7,066 nucleotides of DNA from Clostridiales bacterium (GTDB lineage: Bacteria > Bacillota > Clostridia > WRLR01): assembly GCA_031287655.1 (NCBI GenBank), contig JAITSR010000201.1, forward strand, positions 1 to 7,066. Reading direction: 5' to 3'. The translations under genes were made by a program, and so were the position numbers. Shown here piece by piece: positions 5,855 to 7,066 of this stretch (its first letter is position 1; the number at the start of each line of letters is the position of its first letter). The notes under the pieces are model-generated. The model was not told the origin of the DNA. It made no database searches and worked only from the letters and a program-made list of their open reading frames with translations.

Positions 5855-6727
5855 ATGACAGATACAAATACACACGAACAAGCATACAAGTACAGGCCGG
5901 TTCGCTTTTACCTTACGGTATTTGCGCTGACATGGCTTTTTTGGGTCCCCGGTATTTTTTTGGGGCGCGGCGAAGCGGCAAACGGTATAGGGATGCTTTT
6001 TATGCTGCTCGGCCTGTTCGTTCCGCCCGTTACGGCGCTCATTTTTGTCCTGACCTCAAAAAGCGCCGCGTTAAAAAAAGACTACAGGCAAAAGCTGGTC
6101 GGCATGTTCCGCGTCAAACCTCTTGTTGTGCTGGCCGCCGTCATATCCTTTTTTCTGATCATCTGCGCGTCCATCCTGCTCTCCACGTTCTTTGGAGAAT
6201 CGCTCGGCCAGTTCTCACTGACGGATTTCTCGTTTGGGAGCAACGGGGCGACCGCTCTTCTGACGATCATTCTGGCCTCCTGTTTGGAAGAATTTGGCTG
6301 GCGCGGTTACGGCGAGGATTCGATTGCCAGCTATTGCAGCTGGTGGAAAGAGTCCATCGTGTTCGGTCTGGTCTGGGCGCTTTGGCATTTGCCGCTGTTC
6401 TTTATTCCCGACACCTATCACTATAATATCCTGCAGCAAAGTCCATGGTTCGCGCTAAACTTTTTCGTGTCGATCATGCCGCTCGGCTTTATCGTCACAT
6501 GGGTCTATGTGAAGAACAACCGAAGTATTTTCGCCACCGTGATTTTTCACTTCTTTGTCAATTTTCTGCAGGAGAAAATCGCAATGACGCAAACCACTAA
6601 ATGCGTTGAAACGCTCGTGCTGTTCGCGGCGGCGGCAATTGTGGTCGCCGCCAATAAGGATTTGTTTTTTGAGAAACGGCACATCGGCCGACTTCTGCCG
6701 ATTGAAGTCCGCCAACCCGCCCAATAA
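5855..6727 (+). CDS. CPBP/CAAX-type intramembrane metalloprotease
   Basis: This 290-residue polytopic membrane protein carries the three CPBP (Abi) signatures in order: E145-E146-x-x-x-R150 within CLEEFGWRGYG, F170-x-x-x-W174-x-x-x-H178 within FGLVWALWHLP, and H232-x-x-x-N236 within IFHFFVN. These residues form the active site of the Rce1-like glutamate-dependent intramembrane proteases. About seven or eight membrane segments are visible (near 17-36, 44-67, 89-112, 132-145, 166-184, 198-219, 225-239 and 251-267). The start is well supported by AGGAGAG at 5844-5850. Bacterial members have been linked to bacteriocin self-immunity, regulated proteolysis and polyketide or peptide processing; no toxin, bacteriocin or prenylated-peptide gene is present here, so the substrate is unknown. 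Codon use is visibly richer in A/T (TTT, TTA, AAA) than in mfd, which fits a more recently acquired or accessory gene. It may be read through from mfd or have its own promoter. Confidence 0.93.
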   Translation: MTDTNTHEQAYKYRPVRFYLTVFALTWLFWVPGIFLGRGEAANGIGMLFMLLGLFVPPVTALIFVLTSKSAALKKDYRQKLVGMFRVKPLVVLAAVISFFLIICASILLSTFFGESLGQFSLTDFSFGSNGATALLTIILASCLEEFGWRGYGEDSIASYCSWWKESIVFGLVWALWHLPLFFIPDTYHYNILQQSPWFALNFFVSIMPLGFIVTWVYVKNNRSIFATVIFHFFVNFLQEKIAMTQTTKCVETLVLFAAAAIVVAANKDLFFEKRHIGRLLPIEVRQPAQ

Positions 6728-6741
6728 TTTGCAACAACAAC

Positions 6742-6790
6742 AGACGGCGGGCGGGCTTTTGATTTAGATCTAAAGCCCGCCCGGCTGTCT
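6742..6790. terminator. Strong hairpin between convergent genes, probable terminator
   Basis: The arms 6742-6759 and 6772-6790 form about 18 pairs with one G-U pair and one bulged G (6784), around a 12-base loop. The core is a perfect GGGCGGGCTTT/AAAGCCCGCCC match. On the plus strand no T-run follows, so termination of the CPBP transcript there would not be of the classic type. On the minus strand the hairpin is followed by TTGTTGTTGC, a modest U-rich tract, which better fits a terminator for the oxidoreductase gene. The stem overlaps that gene's stop codon (6789-6791). Confidence 0.75.
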
Positions 6791-7066
6791 ATACACAGTT
6801 CGCCAGTTCCTTCACGCGCCCGACAAGGCGAAAGGTCTTTAAGGCGTCCTCGGCGTCTTGGACCGGCGGCCCGCCGGTGTCTGCGCAGCGGACAAATTCC
6901 CGCAGCATCTGCTCAAAACCGTAGTATACAAAGTTGCCCAACTGCGCGAAATTTCCATTCAGAATACGCGTCCCACCCGGCGCTGAAAAATCGACGGCAT
7001 CCGACCCGGCCAGCTTTGCGGCGGGTTCGTTGTACCACAGACGGCGAACGTTTTCGACGACGATTT
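6789..7066 (-). CDS. C-terminal end of a probable Gfo/Idh/MocA family oxidoreductase (partial)
   Basis: The reverse strand is open from the window edge to a TAG at 6791-6789, giving 91 residues of a C-terminus. The translated end contains GFEQMLREFVRCADTGGPP followed by QDAEDALKTFRLVGRVKE. This resembles the last helices of NAD(P)-dependent sugar or inositol dehydrogenase-like proteins, where a segment of the form (F/L)-x-x-A-I-x-x-G-x-x-P is followed by a D-A-L-x-x-x-x-L-V helix. The N-terminal Rossmann fold and the catalytic Lys lie outside the window, so substrate and cofactor cannot be judged. The reading frame is unbroken and its G/C-ending codons resemble those of mfd. The family call is from short C-terminal motifs and is moderately sure; the presence of a coding region is more certain. 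It converges on the CPBP gene across the shared hairpin. Confidence 0.72.
   Translation of the reverse strand, partial: IVVENVRRLWYNEPAAKLAGSDAVDFSAPGGTRILNGNFAQLGNFVYYGFEQMLREFVRCADTGGPPVQDAEDALKTFRLVGRVKELANCV

Overview
The window looks like a chromosomal segment from a GC-rich member of the Clostridia (Firmicutes). This rests on purine-rich Shine-Dalgarno sites in front of the first, second and fourth genes, a Mfd protein whose helicase core closely resembles the Bacillus/Clostridium form, and strong third-position G/C in most genes. No rRNA, tRNA, CRISPR array, transposase or phage gene is visible, so the lineage cannot be fixed further.

Layout: bases 1-221 are non-coding. They hold a 76-base structured palindromic element (20-95), then a sigma-A-like promoter (126-154) framed by an inverted repeat of a GTATAC-centred 9-mer. 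The promoter leads into three same-strand genes: a short NfeD protein (222-668), a stomatin/SPFH membrane protein (710-1669) and the transcription-repair coupling factor mfd (1703-5806). The gaps are 41 and 33 bases with no evident terminator, so these probably form one transcript. A fourth same-strand gene (5855-6727) encodes a CPBP/CAAX-type intramembrane protease; it starts 48 bases after mfd and has a less GC-biased composition. A strong hairpin (6742-6790) separates it from a convergent minus-strand gene, of which only the last 91 codons are present. That gene is probably the C-terminus of a Gfo/Idh/MocA oxidoreductase.

Functionally, NfeD and stomatin are a well-known membrane-microdomain pair. 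Mfd is a cytosolic DNA translocase that removes stalled RNA polymerase and recruits UvrA for repair. No direct biochemical link between the pair and Mfd is established; the linkage here is positional. The CPBP protease may be a separate unit.

The most unusual features are alanine-rich low-complexity insertions in Mfd, which is about 190 residues longer than B. subtilis Mfd. The largest is an 86-residue block just before the last helix. Other points are a duplicated 42-bp unit at the Mfd N-terminus, the six-fold 33-bp repeat in the stomatin gene, and the two palindromic elements upstream of the operon. I see no convincing wholly new multi-gene system.
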